From assembly GCF_019320115.1 (NCBI RefSeq), contig NC_089584.1, forward strand, positions 54,247,633 through 54,311,632: DNA of 64,000 bases. Reading direction: 5' to 3'. Below, in pieces: positions 32,968 to 43,534 of the stretch. Source of the DNA: Miscanthus floridulus. Its lineage: Eukaryota; Streptophyta; Magnoliopsida; Poales; Poaceae. The notes under the pieces were generated by a model, which saw nothing but the letters and a program-made list of their open reading frames with translations, was not told where the DNA came from and made no database searches. The position numbers were made by a program, and so were the translations under genes. The first letter of the stretch is position 1. Every line of letters starts with the position of its first letter.

Positions 32968-34362
32968 CTGATCTGACTAGAACCACTCCCGCTGACAAGA
33001 TCAACTGTCCACTGACACTTTCGAGGCTTGGCCTCGATCTATACTTGTGAGCTTGGCTCCGAGTTGACTATCAACTACCACTGACACCTCAACGGCATCG
33101 ACTTGCTGCACGATGGAATAGAAGGATATACAAGTAAATACGGTATATCTAATAGATGCGAAAACCTATGAGCAAGCAATTTATATGCGAAATAGAAGTG
33201 AGTGGCTTGCTACCTGATGAACCGGTGATCCTAGAAGAAGAGAAGCGACCCGCGGGGAACCACTGACTCGGCTAGGGTTAGAGTTCCGACTCAACAAAAA
33301 TTAGTGACGCAAGCGGTGAATCGACGGCCGAGAGGATGAAGGACATGAGCTCGGCGATTAGGGCAAGTGCAATGGCAATGCTGCTGTGGTGGAGCTTGGC
33401 TCGGTGAAGGGCGGTGCTGGTAAGGCTTGTGGTGGCTAGGGCACGGCGCGGCACTAGGAGGCGCTAGCGGTGCGGGAGCAGGCAGCGGCGTGCGCGCGGG
33501 CTGGCGGCGGCATGCGTGCGGGCTGGTGGTGGCATGCGCGCTAGCGGCTAGAGACGGTGGTTGCGGCGACTCACGACGGCTAGGGCACGGTGAATGCGGG
33601 ACTAGATAGACGGTGCACGGTTAAATAGGGTGCCCCCCAAGTTAGAAAAGGAAACAAAGATAAGAGTCCTAATGCCGCACGAAATCTACTGACCGGATGC
33701 TCCGGTGGTAGCGACCGGATGCTACCACCCAGCGTCTGGTCGATTCTAGAGAGGTCCAATTCCTCTGGAATCGTGACCGGATGCGTTTGGTGGACACTGA
33801 CCAGACATAGCCAAAGTCCGGTCAACTTAGCCTTCGTCTTCTTCACATGACCAGATGCTGAGACGTCATCTGACCGGACGCTGAAAGGCAGAGTCCGATC
33901 ACTCCTTTGCAGTGAGTTCACCACCTGTGAACTGACCAGACACTGGACTGCAGAGTCCGGTGCAGTGTCCGGACACTCTTTTCTAGCAAATCTTCAATGT
34001 TCCTCCATGCTGTCTGTTCCCAATCAAGTCCCAACTCAATTAAGATCCAAATAAACACCAATTAGGACTGATGTGAGTGACCTCTCTCAAACCTTCATAT
34101 TTTTCAAAATATTTTGCCTTAGGCTATAACTCTTTTTAAGAAAATAGGCAATAAGAGGGCAAATGGAACACAATGACAAAACAACATTCATGCATATGCA
34201 ATACTTGTAAGTAAATCTAGTTGCTTGTCAAGTTTGATCCAAGGTTAAGCTTCTTCACACGCTTTTCGGCGGTTATCTTAACCATGTTAGACAAGCCCTA
34301 TATGCATTATAAAGCATTAAACATGTTGTATATTACAATGCAATGCAAGGGACAACACAAGC
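32968..34362. other. Sirevirus spacer between pol and the third ORF
   Basis: Non-coding 1.4 kb. 33,300-33,620 is GC-rich with GGCGGC/GCGCGG runs. 33,690-33,985 carries another cluster of ACCGGAC/GTCCGGT palindromic half-sites, the same motif as in the LTRs. 34,030-34,362 is AT-rich. The third ORF is probably expressed from a spliced or internal transcript, but no splice site can be called with confidence. Confidence 0.55.
33690..33985. repeat. Internal palindromic motif cluster of the Sirevirus
   Basis: Half-sites such as GACCGGATGC, GTCCGGTC and TGTCCGGACA, several paired as inverted repeats, located inside the element rather than in the LTR. Confidence 0.6.
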
Positions 34363-37300
34363 TCAATTTTTAGTGAAGTTGCTAAAATCAAGCACATTGA
34401 GCTCATTCTGCAATCTACAAAATGTAGCCACATCTAGCGGTTTAGTGAAGATATCCACTAATTGATCTTCAGTTCTTATATCTTCTAGTGATATACCATT
34501 TTTAGCAATATGATCTTTTAGAAAGTGATGGCGGATATCTATGTGCTTGGTGCGAGAGTGTTGAACTAGATTATTTGCAAGTTTTACCACACTTTCATTA
34601 TCGCACAAAAGAGGTACCTTTTCTAGAACTACACCATAGTCTAGCAAAGTTTGTTTCATGTATAGTATTTGTGCACAACAAGCACCCGCAACAATGTATT
34701 CTGCTTCGGCAGTGGATAAAGTCACACTATTTTGCTTCTTGGAGGACCAAGACACAAGTGATCTACCAAGTAAATAGCACCCTCCGGATGTGCTTTTTCT
34801 ATCAACTTTGCAACCGGCATAATCTAAATCGGAATAGTCAACTAATTCAAATATAGCTCCTTTGGGATACCAAAGGCCAATGCTTGGTGTGTGCTTAAGA
34901 TACCTAAGGATTCTTTTTACTGTAATTAAATGTGTTTTCTTAGGATTAGCTTGAAATCTAGCACACATACACACACTAAACATGATGTCGGGCCTAGATA
35001 CGGTTAAATATAACAAGCTACCAATCATAGAACAGTAGAGAGTTTGATCAACTGGGTTACCTCTCTCATCTAGGTCGAGATGCCCATTGGTAGGCATTGG
35101 TGTCTTGATTGGCTTACATTCATCCATCTTGAATCTCTTGAGAAGATCTTTTGTATATTTCTCTTGAGAGATGAAGATGCCTTCTTTCATTTGCTTGACT
35201 TGAAAACCAAGAAAGAATGTAAGCTCACCAATCATTGACATCTCAAACTCCTTTGACATCAATTCACCAAATTCTTTGCATGAGTCTTCATTTGATGATC
35301 CAAAGATGATATCATCAACATATACTTGACAAATGAAGATATGCCCATCAAGCTTCTTAGTGAATAGTGTGGTGTTGACCTTCCTAATGGTGAAGCCCTT
35401 CTCAATGAGGAAGTCTCGAAGGCGCTCATACCAAGCTCTTGGGGCTTGCTTAAGCCTATATAGTGCCTTGGACAACCTATAAACATGATTAGAATATCTA
35501 GGGTCTTCAAACCCAAGAGGTTGATCAACATAGACTAGTTCATTAATAAAGCCATTTAAAAATGCATTTTTCACATCCATTTGATATAGTTTCATTTCAT
35601 GATGTGATGTATATGCAAGTAGGATACGGATGGCTTCTAATCTTGCAACCGGTACAAAGGTCTCTCCAAAATCCAAACCTTCAACTTGGGAGAACCCCTT
35701 TGCAACTAGTCCTGCCTTGTTCCTCACAACAACACCTTGATCATCTTGCTTGTTGTAGAACACCCACTTTGTTCTAATGACTCTTGCACCTTTTGGTCGC
35801 TCTTCAAGAGTCCAAACTTCATTGCGTGTGAAGTTGTTCAACTCTTCATGCATGGCATTGATCCAATCCGGATCTTTAAGAGCTTCTTCTATCTTGGTAG
35901 GCTCATAGCAAGAGACAAAAGAGTGATGAGCAATAAATGAAGCAAGTTTTTGAGATCAAATCATTACACCCTTTGATGGACTCCCTATGATAAGATCTTG
36001 TGGATGATCTTGTAGGAGAGGTGTATTTCTTCTATTGACCACTTGAGGGGGAGGTTGTGGAGCATCAACATATTGTGCTTGTATCACCATTTGCTCATGG
36101 GAGATATGAGTATCTTTATTTTCTACTCTCCCATCTTGTTTACCATCTTGTGACACACTTGATGAAGAAGGTTGATCAATGACTTGTACATCATCTTTTG
36201 GCTTGATGTCTCCCACCTGAATATTCTTCATAGCCTCCCTCAATGGTTCATCACCTACATCATCAAGATTCTCATGTGCTCCTTGGGAGCCGTTAGATTC
36301 ATCAAATTCCACATTATATGTTTCTTCAACCAAGCCGGTGGCATGATTAAATACTCTATATGCTTTGGACTTTAATGAGTAACCAACAAGAAAACCAATA
36401 TCATAACGTCTTTGGAACTTCCCTAGGTGTTACCTCTTTTGTAGATATAGCATTTGCAATGAAACACCATAAAAGAAGGAGATGTCCGGCTTCTTCCCAT
36501 TGAGCAACTCATAAGGTGTCTTGCCAAGGAACTTTTGAAGGAATAGGCGGTTGGATGCATAACATGTGGTGTTGATTGCTTCTACCCATAGAGCTTCGGG
36601 AGTGTTGTACTCATCAAGCATTGTTCTTGCAAGAGTGATCAATGTCCGGTTCTTTCTCTCAACTACACCATTTTGTTGAGGAGTATAAGTTGCGGAGACT
36701 TCATGTTTGATTCCAACTTCATCATAATAAGCTTCTATGTTTGTGTTGTCAAACTCTTTGCCATTATCACTTCTAATCTTCTTGAGCTTCACTTCAAATT
36801 CATTTTGTGCTCTCTTGGTAAACTTCTTGAAGCAAGATGCAACTTCAGATTTGTCATGAAGAAAGAATACCCATGTATACCTTGAATAGTCATCAACAAT
36901 CATAAGGCAATAAAGATTTCCTCCCAAACTCTTGTATGTTGTTGGTCCAAATAAATCCATATGAAGGAGTTCTAGCACTCTTGTGGTTGACATGAAGGCT
37001 TTGGTTAGATGAGTATTTGCAACTTGCTTGCCGGCTTGACATGCACTACAAAGCTTGTCCTTCTCAAACTTCACATCCTTCAACCCTCTTACCAAATCAT
37101 TCTTCATAAGCTTCTTGAGTGAGCTCATCCCAACATGAGCAAGTCTTCTATGCCATAGCCACCCAAGTGTTGTTTTGGTGAATAGGCAAGTCTTCAAATT
37201 TGCATCTTCGGAGGTGAAGTCCACTAGATATAAGTTGTTGTATCTAAATCCATTGAATATCACTTGATTATCATCTACCTTGGATACAACAACCTTCTTC

Positions 37301-37596
37301 TTGGTAAACAAGCATTGGAAGCCAAGATCATACAATTGTCCAATGAATAGCAAGTTAAAGCTCAATGAAGCAACATAAAGTACATTGGAGATGGAATGAT
37401 CATTTGATATTGCCACTTTGCCCAATCCTTTAACCTTGCCCTTTGAGTTATCTCCAAATGTTATTCTCTCTTGTCCTTCTATCTCTTCATCTAGTGAGGT
37501 GAACATACAAGGATCACCGGTCATATGTTGAGTGCAACCACTATCAATAACTCAATGACTTCCACCGGTCTTGTAGTTCACCTACACACAAGAGAT
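34363..37596 (-). pseudogene. Sirevirus copia pol: protease, integrase, RT, RNase H
   Basis: Same frame as gag, with no frameshift. Protease has VIDSGCTQHMTGD (about 37,550-37,510). Integrase has the HHCC zinc site (HRRLAHVG ... CSACQAGK, 37,160-37,030), the catalytic core with MDLFGP, DDYSRYTWVFF, RSDNGKEFDN and the glutamate in NGVVERKNR. RT has [27 protein letters not shown] and catalytic YVDDIIFGS (about 35,315). RNase H has [15 protein letters not shown] and LSTAEAEYI (about 34,700). Stop codons: TGA at 37,594, a TAG and a TGA between 37,585 and 37,550, TAA at 36,430 and TGA at 35,956. The three between 37,594 and 37,550 stand where Trp is expected, i.e. G-to-A changes. The true end is the TAA after DFSNFTKN at 34,363. 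Confidence 0.92.
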
Positions 37597-39996
37597 TCAA
37601 GCTTTAGGAACCAAAACTTGTTGAGGGCCCTTTACCTTCTCAACAAGTGACTTAGCCACCCAAATCTTCTTAGGCCTATTCTTGTTAGGGGGTCCTAAGA
37701 ACATGACTTTCATCTTTCCACTAGAATCCTTTCTAAGCATATAGTGAGCATTGAAGGCAAAGGGTCTAGCATGCTTAGGCAAGGGTTGTGGTAGTGGAGT
37801 TTGGCACTTATGAGCAAAGTGGCCTTCTTGTTCACACTCAAAACATCTCTTTGGCTTTGGCTTCGGCTTTGATTGTTATTGTTGAACTTGAGCCTTCTTC
37901 TTCTCTACACTTGCCACATATCCAATGCCACTTCTATCTATCTTCATGACGGTATTCATGAGTAGCTCACTTTGGAGATGCTTACCTCTTGTAAACTTGC
38001 TCAATCCCATCTTAAGATGCTCTTTCTTCATCTTGAGCTTCTTGTTCTCTTCCTTGAGAATATCATTGTTCTTCTCTTTCTTGAGCTTCTTGTTCTCTTC
38101 TTTGAGTTTCTCATTCTCAAGGATCAACTCTTCATCATGATCAAGAGTTTCTAGCACAATGGTGTTGTGGCTTTTCATCTCTTCAAGATCTTTCATGAGC
38201 TTTTCATTTGTATTCTTGAGCTTGACATATTCATCATAGTCATTGCACTCAACCACTTTCTTGCCTTTGCCACTAGATCCTTGCTCAATGCTCTCATCAA
38301 TCAAATCATCACATGATGTAGCTATATCAATCTTAACAACATGGTTAGTAGCATCATGTGGCTCATTTTTCAAAAATTCTTAAGCAATAACAAGAGTATC
38401 ATAATTGATCTTTAGAGTTGTATGTTCATCTTTTAGCTTGTTGTGGCTAGTGATGAGCTCATTGTGCACCCACTCAAGTTTATCATGTTTATCTTTAAGC
38501 TCTTTCTTAGAAGATTTGAGCTCCTTGAGTTTGGATGATATAGCATCATTTGTCTCTTTAAGCTCAACATTAGCCTTTTCTAATGTATCGCATTTTGCTA
38601 AGAGTGAATCATTTTTAGCATCAAGCTTTTCATTTTTAGCTCTACTCTTTCTAATGATCTTAGTGTATTATCTTAGTATTTTGACAAGATCATCATATGA
38701 AGGTGAATCATCATCATCGCTATCACTATCATCATCACTAGCTTGCTCATCATCACTACTATCATCATTATTAGTTACCTTGCATTCACCCTTGGCCATA
38801 AGGCATAGGTGTGTAGAGGATAATGACGATGGTGGCGGTGAAGATGAAAGATCAATAGCAATGGCGGCCATCTTCTCATCTTCACTATCATCATCAGATG
38901 ATCCACTAGATGAATCAATGTCCATGAGCCAATCACTAACGATGTAGGCCTTTCTACTCTTCTTCTTCTTATGGAAGTCCCTCTTTTTGCCATCTCTCTT
39001 TTTGTATGGCTTGTTCTTCTTCTTCTCATCTTCATCTTTGTTACTTGAGTCATCTTTCTTGCCCTTGTTCTTATTCTTGAACTTATTTTTCTTGGGCTTG
39101 GTGCATTGATGTGCTAGATGACCAAGTTTACCACAATTGAAGCAATCCATTTCGGAGATTGTATTTTTTCTAGAGCTTGTGAAGAACTTCTTCTTACCGT
39201 CGAACTTGATGCCACTCTTGTTTAGCTTCTTTAGCATTTTGGCAGCTTTCTTCACCATGAGAGCAAGATCTTCATCTTCATCTTCTTCATCACTTGAGCT
39301 CTCATACTCAAGTCTTGCTTTGCCCTTATCTTGGCTAGCTTTGAATGCTAAGTCTTTCTCTTTCTTCTTGGTAGAGGATGAGCCATCTTGTGGCGTGATA
39401 TGCATATACATCTCATGAGCATTGACATTTCCCAAGATTTGTGTCAGTGTAGCGGTGTAAAGATCACCTTGGTGTAGCATGGTCACAATATGTCCATATT
39501 TGTCAATGGGGAGGACACTCAAGATCTTTCTCACAACATCGGATGATGACATTTGAGTAAGTCCAAGCCCATTGACTTCCTCTACAAGAACATTCAAACG
39601 TGAATACATCTCATTAGCACATTCTTTGGGAAGCATCTCAAATGAATTTAGCTTTTTAATCACAAGATGACAGCGTTCCTTACGCTCACTCTTGGTTCCC
39701 TCATGGAGCGCACAAACGTCCGACCATAGTGCATGGGCGTCTTTGTGGTTCCTTACGCGGTTGAACATATCTTTGCAAAGGCCTCTAAAGATAGTGTTTC
39801 GAGCCTTTGCATTCTACTTTTTATAATTAACCTCATCGCCTTGTAAGTGTGTAGCATTCCGAGGTTTTGGGAAGCCTTGTGAGGCGGCTCTAAGAATACC
39901 AACATCTAGAGCTTCTAAGTACGCCTCCATGCGGATTTTCCAATATGGAAAGTCATCTCCCTCAAAGATAGGAGGAGGTCCATCCCCATGAGACAT
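37597..39996 (-). pseudogene. Sirevirus gag with long coiled-coil and two CCHC knuckles
   Basis: It starts MSHGDGPPPIFEGDDFPYWK at 39,996, the usual copia capsid entry, followed by HALWSDVCALHEGT and a VLPIDKYGHIVTMLHQ region. The first zinc knuckle is CFNCGKLGHLAHQC (39,150-39,105), followed by K/R- and D/S-rich low-complexity sequence. A long K/E/L-rich coiled coil (about 38,660-37,990, e.g. LKEENKKLKKEKNND) precedes the second knuckle CFECEQEGHFAHKC (about 37,850-37,808). The extended gag with a coiled coil and a second knuckle is Sirevirus-like. Stops: TAG at 39,814 (Trp expected), TAA at 38,668, TAA near 38,374 and TAA at 37,876. No frameshift occurs in the whole 5.6 kb gag-pol frame. 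Confidence 0.88.
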
Positions 39997-40033
39997 CTTG
40001 CTTTAAGCGATTAAGCTTAAAAACATGAGCATG

Positions 40034-40048
40034 AGGCTCTGATACTAA
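40034..40048 (-). other. Primer-binding site of the Sirevirus (variant initiator Met)
   Basis: On the minus strand TTAGTATCAGAGCCT, next to the 5' LTR. It differs from the perfect initiator-Met complement TGGTATCAGAGCC by A in place of G at the second position (TAGTATC), which probably arose by G-to-A mutation. Confidence 0.8.
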
Positions 40049-40758
40049 TTGAAAGGATCAAGATGCCCAAGAGAGGGGGTGAATTAGGCTAATTCTAAAT
40101 TTTCTTGCAATAATTAAATCCTACGGTTAGCCCAATTAACCCCTTATGCCTAGAAAGGTGTTTCTAATAATCTAACGCACAAAGGACTTGCAATCTATGT
40201 TCCAAACTTACTCTAGCATGGCAATTCTATGAATGTAAAAACAAGTATTGAATTGCTCAAGGTAAATGCTCAAAGTAAATAGAGAGAGAGGAACGCGGCA
40301 ATGTTTTGCCGAGGTATCGAAGAGTCACCACTCCCCACTAGTCCTCGTTGAAGCACCCGAGCAAGGATGTAGCTCCCCCTTGATCCGCGCAAGGATCAAG
40401 TGCTCTCTATGGGTTGATTCTTCGACACTCCGTCACGGTGAATGACCCGCAACCGCTCACAACTTGAGTTGGGTCACCCACAAGCTCCGCCGAGTGATCA
40501 CCAAGCTCCCAATCACCACCAAGCCATCTAGGTGATGGCAATCACCAAGAGTAACAAGCATAAACTCTCACTTGACCACGTGAAGCCTAATGAGAACGAT
40601 GGATGCACACTTTGCTACTCTTGATTCACTAATGAGGCTACTCTCTTGGATTCTCAAATCTCAATCACCTCACTAGGACCTTGCTCTTCTTGGCACTCAC
40701 AAACGTGTTTTTCAGCTATTGAAATGAGCAAAAGTGACTCCACATATGAGTGGAGCTT

Positions 40759-40770
40759 CTATTTATAAGG
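40759..40770 (-). promoter_or_regulatory. TATA-like box of the Sirevirus 5' LTR
   Basis: CCTTATAAATAG on the minus strand, conserved in both LTRs and in the duplicated block (62,926-62,937). The palindrome array lies upstream of it in element orientation, as expected of promoter-proximal motifs. Confidence 0.5.
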
Positions 40771-40804
40771 TAGCCTGAAAAACGAACCGTTATGTGCCTC
40801 TATG

Positions 40805-41170
40805 GGGTGACCGGACGCTCCGGTCATATTGACCGGATGCTCCGGTTAGTTCAACCCGCACACCAGTGTTTAAGTGTTGACCAGACACAGGCAGAGTCCA
40901 ATCACCACTGACCGGACGCGTCCGGTCACATTTAACCCTCACTAGAACCTTACTGTACTCGACCGGACGCTAGATCCTCAGGGTCCGATCAGTATTGACC
41001 GGACGCGTCCGATCGTAGATTCACTCTTCTAGAACCTTACTGGAGTCGACCAGACACAGACATTCAGTGTCTGGTCGCTTAACCTCTCAGCGTCCGGTCA
41101 CACCAGACGCAATCTCCTCGGTCAAATGAACTGACCGGACCCTACGGCCAGCGTCCAGTCAGTATTTGAC
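40805..41170. repeat. Palindromic motif cluster in the Sirevirus 5' LTR
   Basis: It contains near-perfect palindromes such as GACCGGACGCGTCCGGTCA (about 40,909-40,927) and GACCGGACGCTCCGGTCA (about 40,808-40,825), plus single half-sites. Such motifs are a known conserved feature of Sirevirus LTRs. Confidence 0.75.
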
Positions 41171-41604
41171 CCTCCATTCACTTCTAACTTTCGATCATAC
41201 GTGAATGAAGTTTGCTCCATTGGATCTTAGGGCTGTTGTGGAGCTACCTTGTGCTAGTTTTAACAAGTGTGCACCACACCTAACTCACTAGACTTATCTA
41301 GGTCAAGCTACCCGTCCATACCCCCCTTAATAGTACGGCCAAAGGAAAAACAAAGTCCTAAACTACTCTAAGTGTCTCTCTAACTCCAATCGACACTTAG
41401 AACTAGTCATCCTTAACCTTGTCGTCCATCCTTTGAAAACCGAAACGATTTCCATCTTAAGGGCATGACCACCTTGATTGCCCAATTGATCTCCATTACC
41501 ATGATCTAACTTAATTGCCTCTACAAAACACACGTTAGTTATAGTAATCTTGTATTGTCATTAATCACCAAAACCCAACTAGGGGCCTAGATGCTTTCAC
41601 TATT

Positions 41605-41635
41605 CAACCCCCTCTCTAGCCATTAGGACCTTTCA
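41605..41635 (+). mobile_element. Right end of the solo Sirevirus-like LTR
   Basis: AACCCCCTCTCTAGCCATTA through CCTTTCA, the last 31 bases of the LTR starting at 6,655, displaced by the 33 kb Sirevirus insertion. It is followed by the target duplication tcagc. Confidence 0.8.
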
Positions 41636-41791
41636 TCAGCGCTAGGGATCGGCAACATCGAGAAGGACAAGGCAGCGGCCGGTGAGGAAGAGCACGCGGC
41701 GGCGGGCGGGCTCCTAATCCTACCCAGGATGGTTGATGGGAAGCAGCGGCCTAGCACCACGAGGGCCTACCTTGAGGTCGACAAAGGCAAG
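41636..41791 (+). pseudogene. Right part of the LTR-interrupted exon
   Basis: An open frame from the insertion scar (ALGIGNIEKDKAAAGEEEHA ... TTRAYLEVDKGK) ending at AAG followed by GTACAG, a plausible splice donor, with AT-rich intron-like sequence after it. GC content is high, as in grass exons. It is in frame with 6,611-6,654. The protein is not recognised. Confidence 0.35.
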
Positions 41792-42225
41792 GTACAGTGA
41801 TTCAGTTTAATTTCCTCTATTTTCTTGTGTTGTTCCTATTCTAGAACGAATTGGCTCCATTCGATGTCCATGTCCAGTTAAGTCTCGTGCTTAGTTCAGA
41901 GGATTTACTCGAGCATGTTTCTTGATGAGGTGGTTCGCCTACTATTATTAGTAGGGGAAAAAGTGCAAAATCGTAGTGATATTTACCTTATCATCATGAA
42001 CTAAAGTGTGCAGCTTGTTTTGACAGCTTTGTATAATGTGGAAATTAATGAAAGAAATCAAGGAATGCTCAGTATCTTTCTGATTATGCAACATTAGATG
42101 ATTTTATCGTTGGCTTGGAGCATGCCCTGTGGAGATATTCATGACATCTTGTACGTGTATGATCATATATAATTTTAATTTGTACCGAACCAATTGTTTA
42201 CATGTGCTGACATGGCACATAGCAG

Positions 42226-42305
42226 GCTTGTCATTTCCATTCTTCCGCATGGACGAGGAGGCGGGCAGCCGCTGCAGCAAGAACCCGGGCGTGGACAAGT
42301 GCAGT
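42226..42305 (+). pseudogene. Putative second exon of the same host-like gene
   Basis: A GC-rich 80 bp island between ATAGCAG (acceptor-like) and GTAAAC (donor-like) in AT-rich surroundings. One frame reads LSFPFFRMDEEAGSRCSKNP. The frame in phase with the first exon is also open but less protein-like, so the model is unsure. Confidence 0.3.
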
Positions 42306-42749
42306 GTAAACTACATTCTACCTGCTGTGTTATTAAAATGACTGTCCATAACTAGATGCTAAATTAACCCTCTTATTTAGAACACATGTTTATGCCAGTT
42401 CACCCCTCTCATTAACTACCATCTCCACCATATGGTTCAGCCGTGGAATACACTAGCGAATCTGTAGTTGCTTGTATTGTGATTATCCTTTAAAACTTCA
42501 TGTCAAGATATTAGCTATTCTATTAGTACCTGGCATAATGAATATGAAAACTATATGTAGAAAAGGTACGTATACACAAAGATAAGTATTGAATTTGATC
42601 TAATTCAAAATGTCGTTTTAGATAGTGGTTTTGGTTTTATACAAGTACATGTTTTATTTTTTTACTAGAATGTCCAGACATCTGGTGCTATTAGTGTCCA
42701 TAAAAGGTAATATATAATGTTTGCAACTGTAACCTCGAGCAGGACGCAC

Positions 42750-42789
42750 CGAAGGTGGTCCTGGGCGATCGAAGGTGGTCCTGGGCGAG
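42750..42789 (+). repeat. 20 bp exact-type tandem duplication
   Basis: CGAAGGTGGTCCTGGGCGAT is followed directly by the same unit with G as the last base. It lies in a short GC-rich, exon-like patch and would shift the frame of a coding sequence (20 is not a multiple of three). Confidence 0.8.
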
Positions 42790-42816
42790 GAGGCTGACGC
42801 AGCATGAACCTGAAAG

Positions 42817-42941
42817 GAGGTCAACCCTACAAGCAAGGTCGCTCACATCTCCAATCATGAAGCAACAAGGATGCCCTTGCTAGGACCAATCTATGAGCTC
42901 ACAATAGTTCCTGTGAGTGAAACTGAAATCTACCTCTCAAG
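42817..42941 (+). pseudogene. Putative third exon of the host-like gene
   Basis: Bounded by GAAAG (acceptor-like) and AAG/GTACTT (donor-like). One frame is open throughout, with HEATRMPLLGPIYELTIVPV in it. I do not recognise the family, and the phase relative to the previous exon is not resolved. Confidence 0.28.
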
Positions 42942-43534
42942 GTACTTCTGATTTTGGTAGTAACTTTAAAAAATTAACTAGAGAATGGATTGACTATTTA
43001 TGATTCATTGTTTCGGTAGAGGTGAAATTTTGTGATGCATTGAGCTGTATATATTTGGTTCGGTTGGAGATGGTGTATATTAATTTTCTCATTGTCAAAT
43101 TGAAGCTTCTTAACATACTGAGAGTGATACAAATGTGCTAACCATCAGATTCACTAATATGTATCTAACTTGGTTTTCATTAGCTTTTATTTGTTTTATT
43201 AATTTCTCACTGTTATGTCCTTGTTTTTATTTGTGCAACCATTTTTATTATTATCCCTTTCTGAAACTAAGGTCGCTGATTGCAACCAGCAGCCTATGCA
43301 AGCTTGTCAAAATGGCAGATCATGACCACTGTCAAATTGTATCACAAATCAAATGTTTTAATCTGATTCAAGGCATTGCAAGTTATTTCTGAATTTACGT
43401 CCCGTAACAAATTCCACATGAGGTATGTGGTTGTGTCACTCAAATTCCAACTAGATTTGGTTCTTACAAGATTGATTTATTAACTATCAGTGCTTATGTG
43501 ATATTTAGGTTAAATTTATTTTTGTTTAATTCAT
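42942..43534. other. AT-rich intron-like or intergenic DNA up to the duplication junction
   Basis: No recognisable gene or repeat. It ends abruptly at 43,534, where sequence identical to the inside of the Tekay LTR begins. Confidence 0.5.

Larger units (their letters stand above)
8430..41599 (-). mobile_element. Sirevirus-type Ty1/copia retrotransposon carrying two nested insertions
   Basis: The 5' LTR is on the right (40,050-41,599) and the 3' LTR on the left (8,430-14,717, split by a solo LTR). A perfect 5 bp target duplication, ctatt, lies at 8,425-8,429 and 41,600-41,604, inside the older solo LTR. Without the nested Tekay element (17,284-32,521) and the solo LTR (8,921-13,655) the element is about 13.2 kb. 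Gag-pol order is gag, protease, integrase, RT, RNase H, which is copia. Sirevirus assignment rests on the large size, two CCHC knuckles, the long region with an extra ORF between pol and the 3' LTR, several polypurine tracts and palindrome-rich LTRs. All ORFs contain stops, so it is defective. Confidence 0.9.
40050..41599 (-). repeat. 5' LTR of the Sirevirus (1,550 bp)
   Basis: TGAAAGGATCAAGATGCCC at the left and CTAGATGCTTTCA at the right in plus orientation, with the PBS on its inner side and the target duplication ctatt outside. It is the partner of 8,430-14,717. It contains the TATA-like box at 40,759-40,770 and the palindrome cluster at 40,805-41,170. Confidence 0.93.
21321..41833. repeat. 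First copy of a tandem 22.2 kb repeat (visible matching part)
   Basis: This stretch is repeated, in the same order and orientation, at 43,535-64,000. It comprises the tail of the Tekay 3' LTR, the Tekay interior and 5' LTR, the right-hand part of the Sirevirus, the end of the solo LTR and the first host-like exon. The repeat unit is 22,214 bp at the junction. The offset changes to 22,209, 22,165 and 22,167 along the block through small indels. Confidence 0.95.

Noticed and set aside
38405..38947. Long serine/leucine-rich open frame on the plus strand
   Set aside because: Antisense shadow of the Sirevirus gag coiled-coil and acidic region, produced by the biased codon composition of that strand. 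The same applies to 60,573-61,115.
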